From: Diospyros lotus
Lineage: Eukaryota > Streptophyta > Magnoliopsida > Ericales > Ebenaceae
Reading direction: 5' to 3'
Assembly (NCBI RefSeq): GCF_014633365.1
Contig: NC_068352.1
Coordinates: 29,421,310 to 29,485,309 of the forward strand
Length of the DNA: 64,000 bases
The translations under genes and the position numbers were made by a program. Numbering within the stretch: position 1 is the stretch's first letter; every line of letters starts with the position of its first letter. Under the pieces are notes generated by a model that had not been told where the DNA came from, did not search any database, and saw only the letters and a list, made by a program, of their open reading frames with translations. This document shows positions 1 through 12,494 of the stretch, piece by piece.

Positions 1-427
1 CCACTGCTGTATACTTCTCACTTATCACCCCTCCCCCAACCAGCATTACCGAATACCAAATAAAAGAAAAAACTAGAAAACATGGAATTGTCTCGAAATC
101 AGTTGGGGACACCCATATGGAGTATTTTTCTCTTGTTCATCACAATTGTCGGGCAATTCTCTTTTCTTTAAAGATGAGTTACATTCTACCTTGTTGAGTG
201 TTAGAAATTTATGCAAATTGAAATTTGTGTGGTACGCAATATGTAAAAAGAGTGAGCAAGCAAGTTGTTAGATGCCATGTACAAGCTAATACCTGGAACT
301 GGAATGGCGCACTTCTTTGCATTCTCCAGAAAGGCAACATCAACATTTATGTTCTTGAATTTTGTCAATATGCTGAAAAAAAATTTAAATTTTTGTGTTT
401 ACTGATTTGCCTATGTTTATTGTTCAG
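1..427. other. Intron sequence upstream of the first visible WLM-gene exon
   Basis: No exon could be recognised. The ubiquitin-like domain that should precede RKSIRMMG is absent in all frames, so its exon must lie to the left. The acceptor is the CAG ending at 427. Confidence 0.6.
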
Positions 428-3400
428 AGGAAGTCTATCAGGATGATGGGAGTTCCCAAAGATGAGGTGGATGAAATTCTACAAAATGAAAAGACTAACC
501 TGAGAATAGCTGGATTTGAGGAAGAGGAGAAGAGATTGAGGCAAAGAATGTTAGATAGGCCCCATGGCTCATTGAAACTTCCACAAGGGCAATACATCTT
601 TTGTGAATTTCGTACACTTCATCTACCTGGTGTAGAGGTATTACTTGTTTTGCTATTTTTGCAATTTCCTGTTACCATTTCTGTCCATATATCATGTCTA
701 CTGTCTGAAGTCCTAGTTGTATGAGGACTGATCTTAAGAGGACAACCATGGTAGTCTAGGCTGGTTATCCATGACCATGCCTAACCAGCCTACAATGTGT
801 CAAGATTTAGTCCCATTTTGTGGGGTCAGCTACATGAAATCTAACAAATTTACGTATGATATTGGAGGCAAAATAAACAATAATAACACCATTCCATAAT
901 CTTATTGGGTGGGGTAGGCCACATTGATTTTAGCTTGCTATGCATTTCTATGCATGATCATATTTTTTGTAAGGCCATTCTATTTGACTTTATGCCTAAA
1001 AATTTTTTACAGAGTATTTTTTAGTCTTTTTAGACCACTTTTACTATAAGCTTATTTCATTTCATTTTTTTTCTCATAGGTATGCATTTTAGTCTTCTTT
1101 TCACTTGTTCAAATCATCTTAAACTCATTTTATGCATTTTATTTTAAACATGCATTACTCCAACCTTAAATAACTTTAATTGCATTTTCTTATATGGTCA
1201 CACATCCATTCTAACATTCTCTTTTCCGTTACTTCATTAGTGTTTAATTATCTAACATTATGTATTATATAACAAAGTTGGTTTTATAGTTGTCCAATAA
1301 TTTTTTATTTTACCTTTAGAAAGATATAACAATCCTGTAAAGTGGCAGAAGCACTTCTCTTACTTCAACTATCCTATATAGATTCTTGTTCTATGCATAA
1401 GCCTTGTGATCTAAACTTAAAAAGCGTCCCTGGGCATGGGATTTAAATGACTTTGACACTTGGAAAACATACCCATACCCAATATATATATATATATATA
1501 TATATCCAAGTCCATATGGCATAGTTATTGTCTCATTGACTTTATGGAGGTATTTGGCATAACAAGAGTTTAGGGGTTGGATGCATTGATTAATGACTGT
1601 CTTCCCTGAAGAGCAACAGAACTTAGTGAGTCTGTTGAGAAAATGGACGTTGAGGTACTTGTCTGAGCAATGGTTGGAGTGTTGAAGTAATTCCTCTAGG
1701 CAGTTTGTGCTTCCTGAGGGACACTACGTTGGATTATTTCAGGATCCTCTTTTTAGCTGTGGGATAGGATTACTTTCTGGAGTTAATAATGGCAATTAAG
1801 AGTTAGAATATTCCTGTTGGTAAAGATCCATGTGAGGTTGCTTTAAAGGTCAAATATTTTTCCAGGTCTTGATGGATCAAAGGGGTAGTCCTTTCCATTG
1901 AATGAAGCGTGAGTTCCTAGCGTGCCTTCCACCGTTGCTTTCTTTATTTGGAATAGAAGCATACTCTTGATAATTTGACTGGGGGCAGATAGGTTCACAA
2001 TTCGTGTTAGTTCAACATGAATTGTGTATGCTAATTATGTATGTGATCCGGATATTATGTATGCTAATTATCTTATGATCTTTGTTTGATGACCTAAAAC
2101 CTGTTGTGAAGTTTGTTCATTGGTTGCTGTAGGGTTTTTTCACCTTGTTTTGGATATCTCTGCAGCTTGACAAGTTATCTTGATTCTTGTGTTGGTATGG
2201 CCATTTTAGAGGAGCTAAGTAGAAGAACTTTTAGAGGGGTTGGAGAGCTTTTTTAAAATAAAAGGGTAGATGAGGAAGTGATGTGTGGGGCGGAATTTTA
2301 TTTTTTTCGTTTCCACCAAGGGTAGGGGGGTTTTGTTGGTTGTGACTTTGTTTATCCTAGAAGCCACCCTGGTGGGATAGGTCAGCACGATCCCTTGTTT
2401 ATTTAGTTTGTCTAGTATTTGGTTACTCTGAACTTCTGAAACTATTAGACAGTTGAAATATGACTCTTAAATGAAACAATCTGATACTCTTGTTTATTGA
2501 AGATGTTGTTGACCTAGTTTTTGCTTTCTTACAGTTGAATCCTCCAGCTTCTGAGGCACTGAAAAGAATGCATATGCTTGCCGCAGATCCTGGTATTGTA
2601 GCTATAATGAACAAGGTACTCCTGTATTCAATTCTTTACCAAGTCAGATAGTTCAGTTCTGTTCTATTTTTGGTGTCAGTTCTAATATAGCATCTTGTGG
2701 ATCTGCTTCTCTCAAAAAGCATCATTGGCGGGTAGGAATCATGACAGAGATGGCCCCAGTGGGTTATGTCGGTGTAAGTCCCAAATGCATCCTTGGCTTC
2801 AACATGGTGAGCGTCATCCTATGCATAGATATGAGACTAGATTAAGTACTTTTGGTTATGTTTGTTTTGACTATCTATTTCTACAGAACCATGGAGAGGA
2901 GATATCACTGCGCCTCCGAACTGATGACCTCAAGGGATTCAGGAAATATGAGAGCATTAAGAAGACACTTTTGCATGAACTTGTAAGATGCCCCCCCAAC
3001 AGCATGTGTGCCTGATAGGATTGCCAGATATCTGGACATAGATCTTATGTTTAGGCATGCTACATAGTGTCCTTCAGCAGACTTGTGGAAGTACCTTATT
3101 TTGTTTTTGATTTTTTCAGGCACACATGGTATATTCTGAACACGATGCAAATTTCTATGCTTTAGATAAACAGGTATAGACTATTGTGCATCTCTTTATC
3201 TCTAATACGTGCACACATGCACTTTTGCTTGCAAGTTTGGGTGCCTTGAGGTATTACCATTGTTCAAGTGGCATGGCCTAATGCAAGGTTATAATCTTTA
3301 CTGAAACAGCTCAATCAAGAAGCAGCTACTTTGGATTGGACTAAATCAAAGGGCCACACTCTAAGTGGAGTCAAGTATTCAGAACCTGATGTAGACTTAG

Positions 3401-5278
3401 TTCTGGACAACCATGGTAGTGTTTCTAAAAAACTTGGGGGAAGGGCCTCTGATCAGTTGGCTGATGCACGTGCAACTTCAGTAGCAGCTGCTTATGGCCG
3501 ATTAGCAAATGCATCCACCAGTCTTTCTGAGATACCCGAAGTGCATCAGGAACCAGACTCTTATGACGCTCTTGGTGTTAATGAAGAACACAAAGCCATT
3601 AATGTTGTAGAGAACATGAGGATCCGGGCTTCTGACAAAGGTCAGTGGAAACATGATAATGAACCGGATCCTGATGACTGCCTTGGCAATGAGAGTAAGT
3701 TTGAGCCTGATCCTGATGATGTCGAGGGTGGTGAAGCCATGGAATTTGAACCTTATTTACATTGTACTGAAGTCACAATCATTTCAGAACCAGATCCAGA
3801 TGATTCTCAGATGACGCAGTTTCCTTCAGTAGCTGACGTGAAGATGGCTAGAACTAAGCCACATGAAGAACCTGATCCTGATGAACCAGAAGCTTCTTTG
3901 AAGGATGCAGTTGTGGTTGGCGCTAGTTGCTCTCTATTACCTGAATTAGTGAACCATAATTATCAGCAAGAAATGATGGTTGATGAACCTGATCCTGATG
4001 ATGCCCAAGAAGAGCAGACAAAGATATGTGGAAATGTAGCAAATAAGATGACAGAAAGCAGAAGCCTTCTGGGAGCTGCTGTACCTGATCCTGATTATTC
4101 TCAAGCGAAGAGAGATACAGAAGCAGGGCTGGATGATAATAATTCAATAACGCAGCCCAGCATTCCCAGTGCGCACACTGAGGAGCCTGATCCAGATGAT
4201 CAAGAATTACAAAGAATCCAAAATCCCGTTGCCATTATATGTAGTCGTTTGCAGAAGGCCATTGAGATGCTGCAATCTGAAGTTAACCCGGCAGAGGTTG
4301 CTGGAGTGCTCCAAACCCTTTTTAAGATAATTAGGTATAATCATCAAGCTAAACTCTTTTCTTCCTTCAAACATGGATGTATTCAACATATGCCATGAAT
4401 TATTGATGGGCTGAGTTTGCCTGTTGCCTCCAGGAACCTGATTGAACACCCAAATGAGATGAAGTTCAAAAAGATCCGAAAGGTAAATTACATTTGTCTA
4501 CAATTACCTTTTTAATTGTGTACGTGAATACCTTCAGGCTCATATACTAGAGCAATATAGGTTACTGATAGACATGTGCATTGCAGGGAAATCCAATAAT
4601 CCAAAGGAATGTTGCAAACTACAAAGGTTTGTCTTTATCCTTAATCCTTTTGTTGTACTTATTTGAATTGCATAATATGTTATTATTCATTAAAACTAGC
4701 CGTTGCTTGTGACAAGTTTTTGGTATACAAATGTAGATTATGCTATTCATAAATTATTTTTTAGGAAAATTAGAAAAACTAATGGAGGCTCAATTCATGT
4801 TTGGGAAATGTTTAATTACCACGCATTAGTGAGATTAGTTTGTCTATAATACTGGTTTTTCCATCTTTCATGACTTTTAAGCCTAGCATGTATTATTTGA
4901 TAATGCATGTATTATGTCGTGTTATCTTGGACCTTTGAAGTCAACTCACTCAACCTCATCTTAGGTTTGTGTGAGTTCACAACCATATACAGCTGATTAC
5001 AAACCCCCACACTTTGGGATAGGCTACCCGATACATTGAAATATACAATGAAATGGTTGCCTATATCAATTTAGTCTCTTAAGGTCCTCCATATCCCTCA
5101 TTCTTCTCTCAATGGTTCCTTTTTTGATCTTGTGGTTACAGCTGCTATGGAAATCCTCTTCTTGATTGGATTCATTGAAGATATCATGTTGGCTGAAACA
5201 TATTTAGTGTTAAAGCGAAACGATCCAGGTTTGTTGTGGCTCGCCAAATCGTCCCTTGAGACATGCATTGCCCACTAG
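428..5278 (+). CDS. WLM-domain metalloprotease with C-terminal PUB domain (Wss1/SPRTN-like), 5' partial
   Basis: Nine exons splice into one 592-residue frame plus stop: 428-637, 2535-2615, 2720-2806, 2887-2982, 3120-3173, 3310-4334, 4434-4482, 4587-4626 and 5142-5278 (TAG). All junctions are GT-AG. The first visible exon begins RKSIRMMGVPKDEVDEIL, the tail of a ubiquitin-like domain, so the start lies outside the window. The WLM zinc protease motif is HELAHMVYSEH (visible residues 156-166, HExxHx5H) and is split by an intron after HEL. Residues about 294-473 carry the EPDPDD repeats. The last ~100 residues form a PUB domain (RNVANYKAAMEILFLIGF), a fold that binds p97/CDC48. The family cleaves DNA-protein crosslinks and SUMO/ubiquitin conjugates with CDC48. 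That this protein does so is inference from the domains. The order matches the plant UBL-WLM-PUB proteins (Arabidopsis At5g35690, from memory). No disabling change is seen. Confidence 0.93.
638..2534. other. Long intron of the WLM gene with an (AT)n microsatellite
   Basis: This is a 1.9-kb AT-rich intron between GT at 638 and AG at 2533-2534. It holds a perfect AT dinucleotide run at about 1482-1505. I see no coding exon or transposon end in it. Confidence 0.7.
3661..4200 (+). repeat. EPDPDD acidic peptide repeats inside the WLM protease
   Basis: Within the 1025-nt exon, EPDPDD occurs at 3661-3678, 3703-3720, 3787-3804, 3985-4002 and 4183-4200. EPDPDE is at 3868-3885 and VPDPDY at 4081-4098. 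Degenerate relatives EPDVDL and EPDSYD lie upstream. Spacing is irregular (42 to 117 nt), codon choice differs between copies, and the linkers are unrelated, so the peptide is conserved rather than the DNA. This looks like a short linear motif presented many times in a disordered linker between the WLM and PUB domains. Its partner is unknown. Confidence 0.9.
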
Positions 5279-6924
5279 GGATGGCAGTAATATGCCAGAA
5301 GAAGAGAAAACTTGACATTTAGTTGGGGAGCCAAGGAAGGGGAAAAGAAAATTATCGTGGTGTGTAAATTTGTAACATTGGGGGATGCTCTTATGGAATA
5401 GAATTGTGTGTTTGGCATTAATAAACAGGTATAATAAACGGTGCTATTTTGTGTAATTGAACAATACTATCTGTATATGTGTGGATGGCTGCAGAAGGAA
5501 TGTTCATAAGGATACTGTCTGCAAATTTATTCTACCATATCTTGCTCTGACATGAGAAGTTGACATGACATTCGTGCTTTTGAGTTGTCAAAACAGTTAA
5601 ATTGAGATTGTGTTTGTGTGAAGAAACAACTCTCATCCGACTCTTATAAAGTACGAAATTTTGTATATTAGGGAATTCTTTATTGGATCAACAATTGTAA
5701 CCTGAATTCATGCTTTGTGCAGATAAAATTCCAAACTTCCACTTCAACTTAGGCCCCCATATTATATTTTTTAAACTATTTAACAAATAGATGTTCTCTA
5801 TTAGCATACAACTCTTGGTTCAACAAGCAGTTAGACAAATGGTAAAGAACCAACAATGCTTTTAAAGAAATGTTGGTTTAACTAAAGGTTTTTTCAGAAA
5901 AAGATAGCAAAATCAAAAAAAAGAGTTGGTTGAACAAGAAGTCTTTACTTTTGGAGGAGTAGTTTGTTAATTAATTTAATAATTTTTATAAATAGTAATA
6001 GTTGTGAAAAAAAAAAAAAAACCCAAGGAGACTGCTAGTATGTGTGTTGATGAGACTGTTTTTTTAGGGCGGGGCAAATGAATTTTGTTCATTGGCTTTG
6101 TGGGTCCTTTGAGGTTGTCTGCCTCCCACTTACGGCACCTTGCAAAGTGCTATACAGTATTAGACACCTTGCATTTCAAAAATATGTTTTTCCCTAAAGG
6201 ATTCTCATCATTTTTCAAGCCACACTCGTCATCAAATTTATTATTTGAAAGGGACAATGATAGGCTGGTGGAAATGCATTGATAGCAAAAATACATACTT
6301 TTTCTTGACTTAATATATAAGGGACTCTTTAATTATTAAAAATGTGGACTTTAGGTTCATAACTAAAATTGTCACACTTTTTTTAATTTTTTTTTTGTCA
6401 CCATAAATTCTTTTCACATTGTTGTAATTGACGTGTAATTCACGTCTTAATAGAAATTAACAAGAAATACTTAAAGTGACGAAAAAAAATAGTTGGATGA
6501 AAAAGTATGTCAAAATTTTAGTTAAAGAGGCTAAAGGCCAAATTTCTTAATATTCCAAGGACTCTTTATGTATTAAGCTAATTTCAGGGAATGTGAATTG
6601 AAAATTAAAAAAAAAAAACCTAAAATCTCAAATTTACCACTTTATCCACCATTGTCTTTACACCTGCCATCACCATTCCAAGCTTATCACTGAATTTTGC
6701 CCTTTTTGCCTCCATGAACTCTCTGCTAGTATCTCTAGTTGTTGTTGCCAATTGAAACTCTAAATCCCAAAAAAAAAAGAAGAGAGAAATATATGAGTAC
6801 AGTGGTGAGCAGATAGCTAGAGAAAGATGAATTACTATGATGGTGGTAGTGGTTAGCCAAAAAAATAAAAAATAAAAAGATGAAAATGGTAGCAGTGGTG
6901 TATGACCAAGAGAAGAAAGAATAG
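5279..6924. other. Intergenic, 3' flank of the WLM gene
   Basis: The first few hundred bases are probably the 3' UTR. The rest is AT-rich and has a poly-A run at about 6007-6020. I recognise no gene or transposon. Confidence 0.5.
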
Positions 6925-7740
6925 GGCGCAAATGAGTTGAGTTGTTTGGGCTCGACTCGATGTTAAATTCGAAAAAAGATTGTTCGAGTTCGTTTTTTAA
7001 ACTAAACGAGCTGAGTTTCAATTTAATTTTAAAACTCGATTTGTAAACAAACTGAGATTGAATTCAGTAAAACTCGACTCATTAATTTATGAGCTGACTC
7101 GATTAAATGTTCGTGAGCAGGTCTAATTATAAGTTTGTTATTAGCTCGTGAAAACATACTTGCTTATAAATGCATTAATAAATTTATTTATAATTTTATA
7201 AATATATTATTTAATATAACTTGGTATGCATATAATTATTATATCTATACATAATATATACATATATCATTGTTATAATATATATCACATGTACTTGCTA
7301 GGGCAGGTGATTGATTTAGTGGGCTAAGTATCTTGGAAACCAAAAAACCCATTTATTTTTCTCTTCTAATTTCCTCTCTTTTCATCTTCCTTTCACTACC
7401 TATTTGTTTCTCTTCTTCTTCTTTCTCTAGCAAGTGTAGCATAGTAACAGATAACATTTTTCTTCTCTTTCCGTCCTAAGGACCATTGACGGGGACAGCT
7501 TCTCCTCTTCCTCACTGATTGCGACGACCAACAGGTTGTTGTCCATCTTTTTCGACTAACCAGCACGTGACCTTTTATCGATTCTCTTTTTTGACTGTTG
7601 GACACCTGCAACATCGACCCATTTATTGTCTATAACTCTAAACCTTTGCTGAGGGTCTTGATAAGTCAAGCTCGAACTAGACTTTAAGGTTGGAGTCGAG
7701 CTCGAGCCCATATAGTTACTCATCGAGTTGAGCCTAAACT
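6925..7740. mobile_element. Candidate non-autonomous DNA element with CTCGA-rich inverted ends
   Basis: The left end (about 6935-6965) contains GGGCTCGACTCGA. The right end (about 7690-7735), read in reverse, contains GGGCTCGAGCTCGAC and ends in the same way with CTCAACTCGAT. The interior repeats GAGCTCG- and ACTCGA-type words and is otherwise AT-rich and non-coding. Such inverted, CTCGAGC-rich termini resemble dispersed plant MITE-like repeats. No target duplication could be fixed, so the borders are approximate. Confidence 0.4.
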
Positions 7741-8485
7741 CACCAAAACTTAAAAAGAATAAAGAAGAAAATGAGGAGAGGAAAAGGGTTAGGAATTTAA
7801 GAAATTTGGAGTTTTTTCAATTTTGTGGTTATTATTGGGAATAATTTATAAAAGTTTAACTTAATATGTATAAATTAATATAACGGGTTAGAAAGATTTA
7901 GTTTTATTTTTCATTCTTAATTAAGCCATTAACTTTCAATAAACTAAAAAACTTAAGGTGTCAAAAAAAAAGTTGAAAGATAGAATATATTACAACTTTT
8001 GAGTGATTAAAAGTGACATTTCTTTAGACTCTATATCTATTAGGCCCTTTTTCTTTGTTAAGTGATGGTCATTAACAAGATCATATTAGGACACAATTCT
8101 TGTATTATTTAAATTTTTGTTAGTAATAATAATAAAGTTACTTTTTATAATTAAGAATTTATGATAAGATTGTATTAAATAAAGGAAGGGGATATGATTT
8201 TTCAATTAAATAATATTCCAAATAAAAAGAATATTTCATATGTTTTAAAAATTACACTCATTACTCACTCCTTTCAAAATTTGTATTAAATTGTTCCGTC
8301 ATTAAGTTTACATTATACAGAATTCATTTTATAGTAATTTACAGTTTTACCCCCGAAAGGTCAACAGAACTACCATTGCATGCCACTCATTCCAGTTCCC
8401 TCCGTGCAAAGCAAAACCCTCCTTCCCCACCATCTCACCTCTACACCATATCCATGGCTTCCCTCACCCGCCTCCTCAAACCCCA
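7741..8485. other. Intergenic, AT-rich, 3' of the DUF506 gene
   Basis: No gene or recognisable element was seen. It should include the 3' UTR of the minus-strand DUF506 gene near its right end. Confidence 0.5.
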
Positions 8486-9363
8486 CTACACTTCTCCCCG
8501 CCGTGCCGCCGGCGCCCGATCCATGGGGTTTGTGACGTTTGTCGTCCGCCTGTATGGGCCAAACCACTTGGCCTGCACGTAGGCGTTTCGCCGCCAGGGC
8601 GGCACGTGCATTCCCCTCTGCTTCAGGGACTTCCTCATGGCGGCGCACATTAGCCTCGCCACCATCTTCAGCTCGTCTTCTCTGCAAATAATGATTTCAG
8701 GGAAGAGTTGTAGGAGAGATGAGTAGGGATCGGTTGGCCGAGCTATTGTGAACTGGGTGGCCAGAGATATCTCTATGATGTAGCGAGCTCCGGCGAGCAT
8801 GTCTATGTATTCGTGCTCGCCGGCCGGGGACTCCCTGGTTTTCGGCCACCGGGACTTGCAAAGACCTAAGAACGACGAGAGCATGTTAGATAACTCAAGT
8901 TAAAAGAGCATAAGAAATGTTTAATAGTTCTTATACCGGCATCAAAACCTTTCTGGCGCAACCAACTGATCGCTCGCCGCTTAAATCCCTCCGGCGAGCA
9001 GGCGCCCCATCTCCGCTGCGCCGCCTCCAACTCCGCCTGAATCCTCCGCCTCACGGCAGCGTCCCCCTGGCAGCCGCCGACCAAACTACGCAAAATCTTC
9101 TCCGCCTGATCCGAATCCACGGAGTCAGCAGCCCTCCTCACAGCTGCGCTTCTCCCTCCTCCTTCGCAGCAACACTCGTCTTCAACCCCACAGCCCCTCT
9201 CCAGAAACAGCTCCACCAGCTCCGACAGCTCCGCAGACCCCTCCTCCCCAGTGGCCGATGGCGCCGCCGAGTGCTCGCTGCCGCTGCTCTTGCACAGCCG
9301 GGCCCTGGCTTCTTCATCCAAAGCCGCTGAAAATCTCTTGAACCTCCCCAGAATATTGGCCAT
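8486..9363 (-). CDS. DUF506 (PDDEXK-like) family protein
   Basis: Two exons on the minus strand, 9363-8937 and 8865-8486 (TAG), splice in phase into a 268-residue protein. The 71-nt intron has GT and AG ends. The chosen start gives MANILGRFKRFSAALDEEA; the frame upstream reaches only a GTG. The C-terminal half carries the family signature: FDAGLCKSRW across the splice junction, then PAGEHEYIDML, ARYIIEISLATQFTIARPT, the ELK...SLKQRGMHVPPWRR block, and a KWFGPY tail. DUF506 proteins are plant-specific with a PDDEXK-nuclease-like fold but no established catalysis. Some members act in root-hair growth and phosphate responses (general knowledge of the family). The N-terminal half is low-complexity (Glu/Cys/Gly/Ala-rich). 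The exons are far more GC-rich than the flanks, as in many plant genes. The function of this copy is not known. Confidence 0.9.
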
Positions 9364-12300
9364 TCTCTTGATCACAAATTCTCTCTCCCTTCAACACTAC
9401 ACACACACACAACAAATCTATACAAGTATATATATGTGTGTGTGTGTGACTTTATGAGATGGTTATCCGTTCATCACTCATTAGTCATTTCTTTAATTAT
9501 CTTTTTTCTGTTCTGGGTTTGGCTCTGTTAAGATAAAGAGACAGATAAAGCGTTCATTCATAATCGAATTGATGGATCTCTGTTACAGATCATGTATATA
9601 TATATATACGTATATATATACACAAGTCGACAAATTGGAATTTATATGTATATCCTAGGTAGTATGGAAACGGAAGCAGCAACATTTTTTATACGAAACA
9701 AAAGCGAAGGAATGGTATTTTTTCAAAAAGGTATGAAACTGGGTAAATTGTAAATTTAAAAAATATAAGAGTATATGTGATAAATAATCAAAATTATAAG
9801 TGTTAGAATAAAATAAATAAGGATATATGTAAAATTAATTTATAATTTATATGATATAAATAATTTTATAAGTTGTAAACCCTATATTACAAATTTACAA
9901 AACAATTTCACTGAAGTCTTAAGGTTTGGAGTAGTATCGATGTTGCCACCAACCCAGGTGTCTATTATTCTAGTCGCCAACCTATTTTGTCGTCTTGTCA
10001 CTTGCCACCTTGCCTTTCACGACTGTCATGTCTTGTCTCTCGTTCTCGCTGTCGACTGTCACTATATCTTCCATCTTTATCGCTGTCTCACATTTTTCGT
10101 CATTGTCTCGTCTTAATTTCTCACCACTACATTCTTTGCTCTGGTCGCCGCCTCACCTCTCGATAGCCCGAGTTATAGATCTGGTGACTCTCGTCTTCCC
10201 CCATTGCAGTCCGTTGCTTTGTTAGAAATAACAATCACAGGAAATCATTTGGGTCGTCTTCGTCATTTTCTAAAAAGAAAAGAAAATGATTCAAAACTAT
10301 CGAAACGAAGCCTTTGAGCCATTTCCGTGCTTGTTAATGAATGTCATATCAATTTACCAAACATATGCATTCCCTGTAATCTTATCTTGAGATGAATATT
10401 AATGCTTGTACTAGAGCATTGAATGAGGTCAGTTTTCCAGGAAAGGTTCATAACGACAGCATCTCAGCTTTAATTAAGAATATTTATTCAAATAATTGTC
10501 TATGCTTTGTTTTTCATGTCCTTAATTTTGATAAAAAAAATAAATTACAGATAAAAACTTTATTTCACTGCACAGAATAAGAAATCAAATCTACAACTTA
10601 CTAGTACAAATTTTAACTTATCATACCCAACTATTTGACTTGTGAATATATTTGTAATGATGTAAAATGAATTTTTAATGAGTTTTAATCAATTTATTTA
10701 AAATAAAAAAAAACAAAAATAAAAGTATAGATATATAATTTATTTAAAAATTTATCAGAACAATGGTATAAATGGTTAATTGGGAGTCATTTACATGAAT
10801 TTTAGGCCTTTTATAATTAGTATTTTTGTGCTATGTTATGTAACACTGTTATGTTTTATTGTCTATAATATAAACTAATTAAAATACACTTAGAGGTGAA
10901 CTAAACTCAAGCTATTAATTACATGTTTGGGTAGGTTAGAAAATGGTCAAACTATATATGCTATGAATTATTAATTTCAAGTTTACAAGACATCGTAGCA
11001 ATTCAAAGCACGAAACAATATTCTTAAAGTGATATTGGTAGCATGTCAATTTTAACATATTCCATCAATTTAGAATAAGTAAACTTCCTTATTCCTAAAA
11101 TTTCACCAAATTACTTTTATCTCTCTCTAGTTCTAAAAATTACACTAATTTTTTCATTCGTTGTATAGCGTTAAAGAAATCGTAAGTATACAAAAGTAAC
11201 GGAGATGTCTCATGTAACAAAAATTTAAATATTTTTACAATAATTTTGTACTTTTAAACTTTTATTATATATTTAATTATATTAAGTCATACAAATTTGT
11301 TAATTGTTCGTTTCTCGTCATTAATTATTAGATCGTAATATATATTGTAGATATTCAATTATAATAATCTAATTATGCCTTCTTCTATATTATTAAAGTA
11401 TGATGATGTAAAATTATATTAAAAAGGCATATTTACAATAAATTGGAAATATATGTTATAAAATTACTAATTAATTTTAAGGACATCGTAAATACTATTA
11501 AAGGCGCAAATTAGAGAGGCTAAGTCAATCATTGACTGAACAGACACAGCTCTATCAGAATAGAGATAATAATAATTCCTTCACTCAACTAAGTCCATAC
11601 TCAAAACCTTATCTGATACTGACACTTAGAATTAATTAACAATGACAATAGATAAGCTCTCCACTTCCAAACAAGGCCTTAAAATCTGTAGGGCCATGCA
11701 AAAAGCAATATATGTGTAAATATAATGGTGCCCTCTCCTTGCTTAGCCATTGTCCACCAGCCGACCCTCTCTCCATCAGCAGATGCTATCTTATCCTAAT
11801 TACCATATGAATATGATTTCTAGTTTAAAATAGAAATTTCAATCCATTTGGCCACGAAGGATTAGAAGAAAAATATATTTTTATAAAGAGATCATTTCTC
11901 AATTTTAAAATAATTTTTGAAAAAACAAAATTTTCAATGCAAAACCAACCAAATGGCTCAGATAAGTTAGTTTTTAATGCTGCTGAGGAGCATAGGGTTT
12001 ACAGGATGATAGGACTTTCCAGTAATGGTAACGGATTAATAGATAGGAATGATGTTATGGGTTGGGGCCACTAGTTCAGGCTCATCCATGAGCTTCTGGA
12101 TTGCAACTATGCCCCACAGCACGAGGAGTGTTGACAAATTATTGCAGAACTATGAATCTGCAGATAAAGGCGTAGAAGAAGAAAATGGAACTAGCTTTAG
12201 CTTTTGTTGGTTGAACAAAACTAAGTAAAGATTCTGTATCCCTTTGCCTTTCATTTATGCCATTGCCAGAAAGAATTTGAGTTCGGCAGTAACTGACTAC

Positions 12301-12494
12301 GAACTTCCAGTTATCTGGATATTGGATCTCATTCAAGAAAAGGTTAAAACTCACAAACCAGCAAGCCTGTATTTGTTCCCCACTTTACATTCAAACTTGT
12401 TAAGTTAGAACTGAATGCAGTTTGGTTCTTACCATCGACGACCACAACAACGATGACGATGACTGTTGGAGAGGAGGAGTTTGATGGCATGGAA
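9364..12494. other. Intergenic between DUF506 gene (5' side) and IBR5 (3' side)
   Basis: The DUF506 promoter and 5' UTR should lie in its left part and the IBR5 3' UTR in its right part. It is strongly AT-rich. Simple repeats include (TG)n at about 9435-9448 and TA-rich runs near 9594-9620. I found no gene, and the short open frames have no recognisable protein signature. Confidence 0.5.

Noticed and set aside
8917..9330. 137-codon plus-strand frame opposite the DUF506 gene
   Set aside because: It is the antisense shadow of GC-rich exon 1. The minus-strand reading carries the DUF506 signature.
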